Positions 4,933 to 5,692 of a stretch of 5,692 nucleotides of DNA are shown one piece after another. The DNA lies in assembly GCA_016934645.1 (NCBI GenBank), contig JAFGSL010000375.1, positions 1 to 5,692 on the forward strand, in the 5' to 3' direction. This DNA comes from Anaerolineae bacterium. GTDB taxonomy: Bacteria; Chloroflexota; Anaerolineae; B4-G1; SLSP01. Below the pieces are notes generated by a model that worked only from the letters and a program-made list of their open reading frames with translations, was not told the DNA's origin and searched no databases. The stretch's first letter is position 1. Each line of letters begins with the position of its first letter. Both the position numbers and the translations under genes were made by a program.

Positions 4933-5692
4933 ATTCACGGCGGGCTGCGGCGTATTCGTCCAAATGTGTTCTGGTGTCTGCAAAGCGACCGGCGAGGGTG
5001 CTGGTGCGGGCTTTGTCCAGTGCGCGATAAGCGCGCATCTCGGCGGGTGTGCCGCCGAAGTTGGCGAAGAGTTGCCGGTAGTTTCGCCCGACTTCATCCA
5101 CGTACTGGATGAGCGTATCCGCGTCCAGGCCCGCGGGCAATTCGCGCGCATCGAGTTGTGCGAGCCACGCATCTTGTAAGGCGCGCAGGCTTTCGCCATA
5201 TACGGCTGCGTAATTCCCGCTCGCGTAGAGTTGCACAAATTTCTCCGCGCCGTGGGTATTGATCAGATAGCGCACGAAGCTGCCCGCGCTGTAATAGGTC
5301 GTCAGGTCGTAGATGTGGCCCTGAAAATCCATCGTCCCGGTGGGGAGCGGCAATCGCCCCGCCCGGTGGAAAACGGCGCAGAGGTCGTCCAGGTTGATGT
5401 ATCCGGCGTTCTCGTAGTTGGGCATCCCGGTGAAGACGGCCACGCCCTCGTGCAGCATCACTGTGGCCGGTTGTGCGATAGCGTTCCAGGTGAAGGTGTG
5501 TGTGGCCTCGTGGGTGATGATGTACTGGCGGTCGGCTTCGTCGCCGGTGCCATCCCACAGGAAAAAGAGCCGCCGCTGTGAGGAGAAGCTCCGCCCGCGC
5601 AAGGCGATGTCGTCGCCTGTGAACAAACTCCCCGCCACATAGACGTCGAACGTGCCGCTTAGCTGGATACCCAATGGCCCTTCGATTTGCGA
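4931..5692 (-). CDS. Zinc metallopeptidase-like protein (gluzincin, peptidase MA-like), C-terminal part (N-terminus outside window)
   Basis: The frame is open through base 5692, so the start lies outside the window; a TTG at 5674 is an internal codon and is not taken as the start. The visible 253 residues contain ITHEATHTF (HExxH, His61, Glu62, His65) and, 16 residues after the second His, HEGVAVF with Glu82. This is the HExxH...E zinc site of gluzincins in the peptidase-MA-like group. The later stretch TTYYSAGSFVRYLINTHGAEKFVQLYASG (given here only as its first and last parts in families: YSAGSFVRYL and GAEKFVQLY, about 135-160) is the usual helix pair after the active site. The last 70 residues are charged and helical with no membrane segment. 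An exported or membrane-tethered peptidase is typical for the group, but the signal region is not visible. Substrate is unknown. The stop overlaps a tandem repeat, and the activase starts 49 bases on. Confidence 0.85.
   Translation of the reverse strand, partial: SQIEGPLGIQLSGTFDVYVAGSLFTGDDIALRGRSFSSQRRLFFLWDGTGDEADRQYIITHEATHTFTWNAIAQPATVMLHEGVAVFTGMPNYENAGYINLDDLCAVFHRAGRLPLPTGTMDFQGHIYDLTTYYSAGSFVRYLINTHGAEKFVQLYASGNYAAVYGESLRALQDAWLAQLDARELPAGLDADTLIQYVDEVGRNYRQLFANFGGTPAEMRAYRALDKARTSTLAGRFADTRTHLDEYAAARRE

Larger units (their letters stand above)
1..5692 (-). other. Probable single polycistronic unit of six co-directional genes
   Basis: All six genes run on the minus strand with gaps of 49, 1, 87, 29 and 24 bases. 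I looked for GC-rich hairpins followed by T-runs in every gap and for spaced -35/-10 pairs, and found none that convinces. The 87-base gap before the DegV-like gene is the most likely place for an internal promoter or a transcript break. The true promoter and end of the unit lie outside the window. Confidence 0.5.

Noticed and set aside
4882..5238. N-terminal extension of the activase to an upstream start
   Set aside because: The extension overlaps the peptidase-like gene in another frame and looks like random sequence; the family N-terminus begins at the ATG at 4881.

Overview
The window is a compact block of bacterial chromosome with moderately high GC content. Six genes lie head to tail, all read from the minus strand, and the first and last run off the window. 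Nothing supportable was found on the plus strand: no RNA gene, insertion sequence, CRISPR array or convincing plus-strand gene. The mix of protein families, the use of GTG and TTG starts, and the degenerate 7-8 bp tandem repeats at gene junctions would fit a Chloroflexota bacterium (Anaerolineae or a relative). That placement is inference from style, not proof. A glycyl-radical-enzyme activase implies that at least part of the organism's life is anaerobic.

In transcription order (right to left) the genes are as follows. (1) 5692-4931 is the C-terminal part of a secreted-type zinc metallopeptidase-like protein of the gluzincin / peptidase MA group, with HEATH and a downstream HEG. (2) 4881-3898 is a radical-SAM glycyl-radical-enzyme activating protein with an inserted two-cluster ferredoxin domain. 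(3) 3896-2685 is a polytopic membrane protein of the DUF401 family (putative transporter). (4) 2597-1737 is a DegV / FakB-like fatty-acid-binding protein. (5) 1707-379 is an exported alkaline phosphatase with every catalytic and metal-binding residue in place and a possible extra C-terminal membrane anchor. (6) 354-1 is the N-terminal part of a sugar-phosphate isomerase/epimerase-like TIM barrel, starting at TTG behind a strong ribosome binding site.

The gaps between genes are 49, 1, 87, 29 and 24 bases, with no convincing terminator or promoter, so one polycistronic transcript is plausible. The functions do not form a textbook pathway. A loose common theme would be uptake and processing of phosphorylated or organic substrates under anaerobic conditions: phosphate released outside the cell, a membrane transporter, a sugar epimerase, and an activase for an unseen glycyl radical enzyme. 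That link is only inference.

The most distinctive non-coding structure is a set of degenerate short tandem repeats at three of the five gene junctions (381-404, 2614-2662, 4905-4932). Two of these overlap the stop codon of the upstream gene, and one of them encodes the last residues of the phosphatase.
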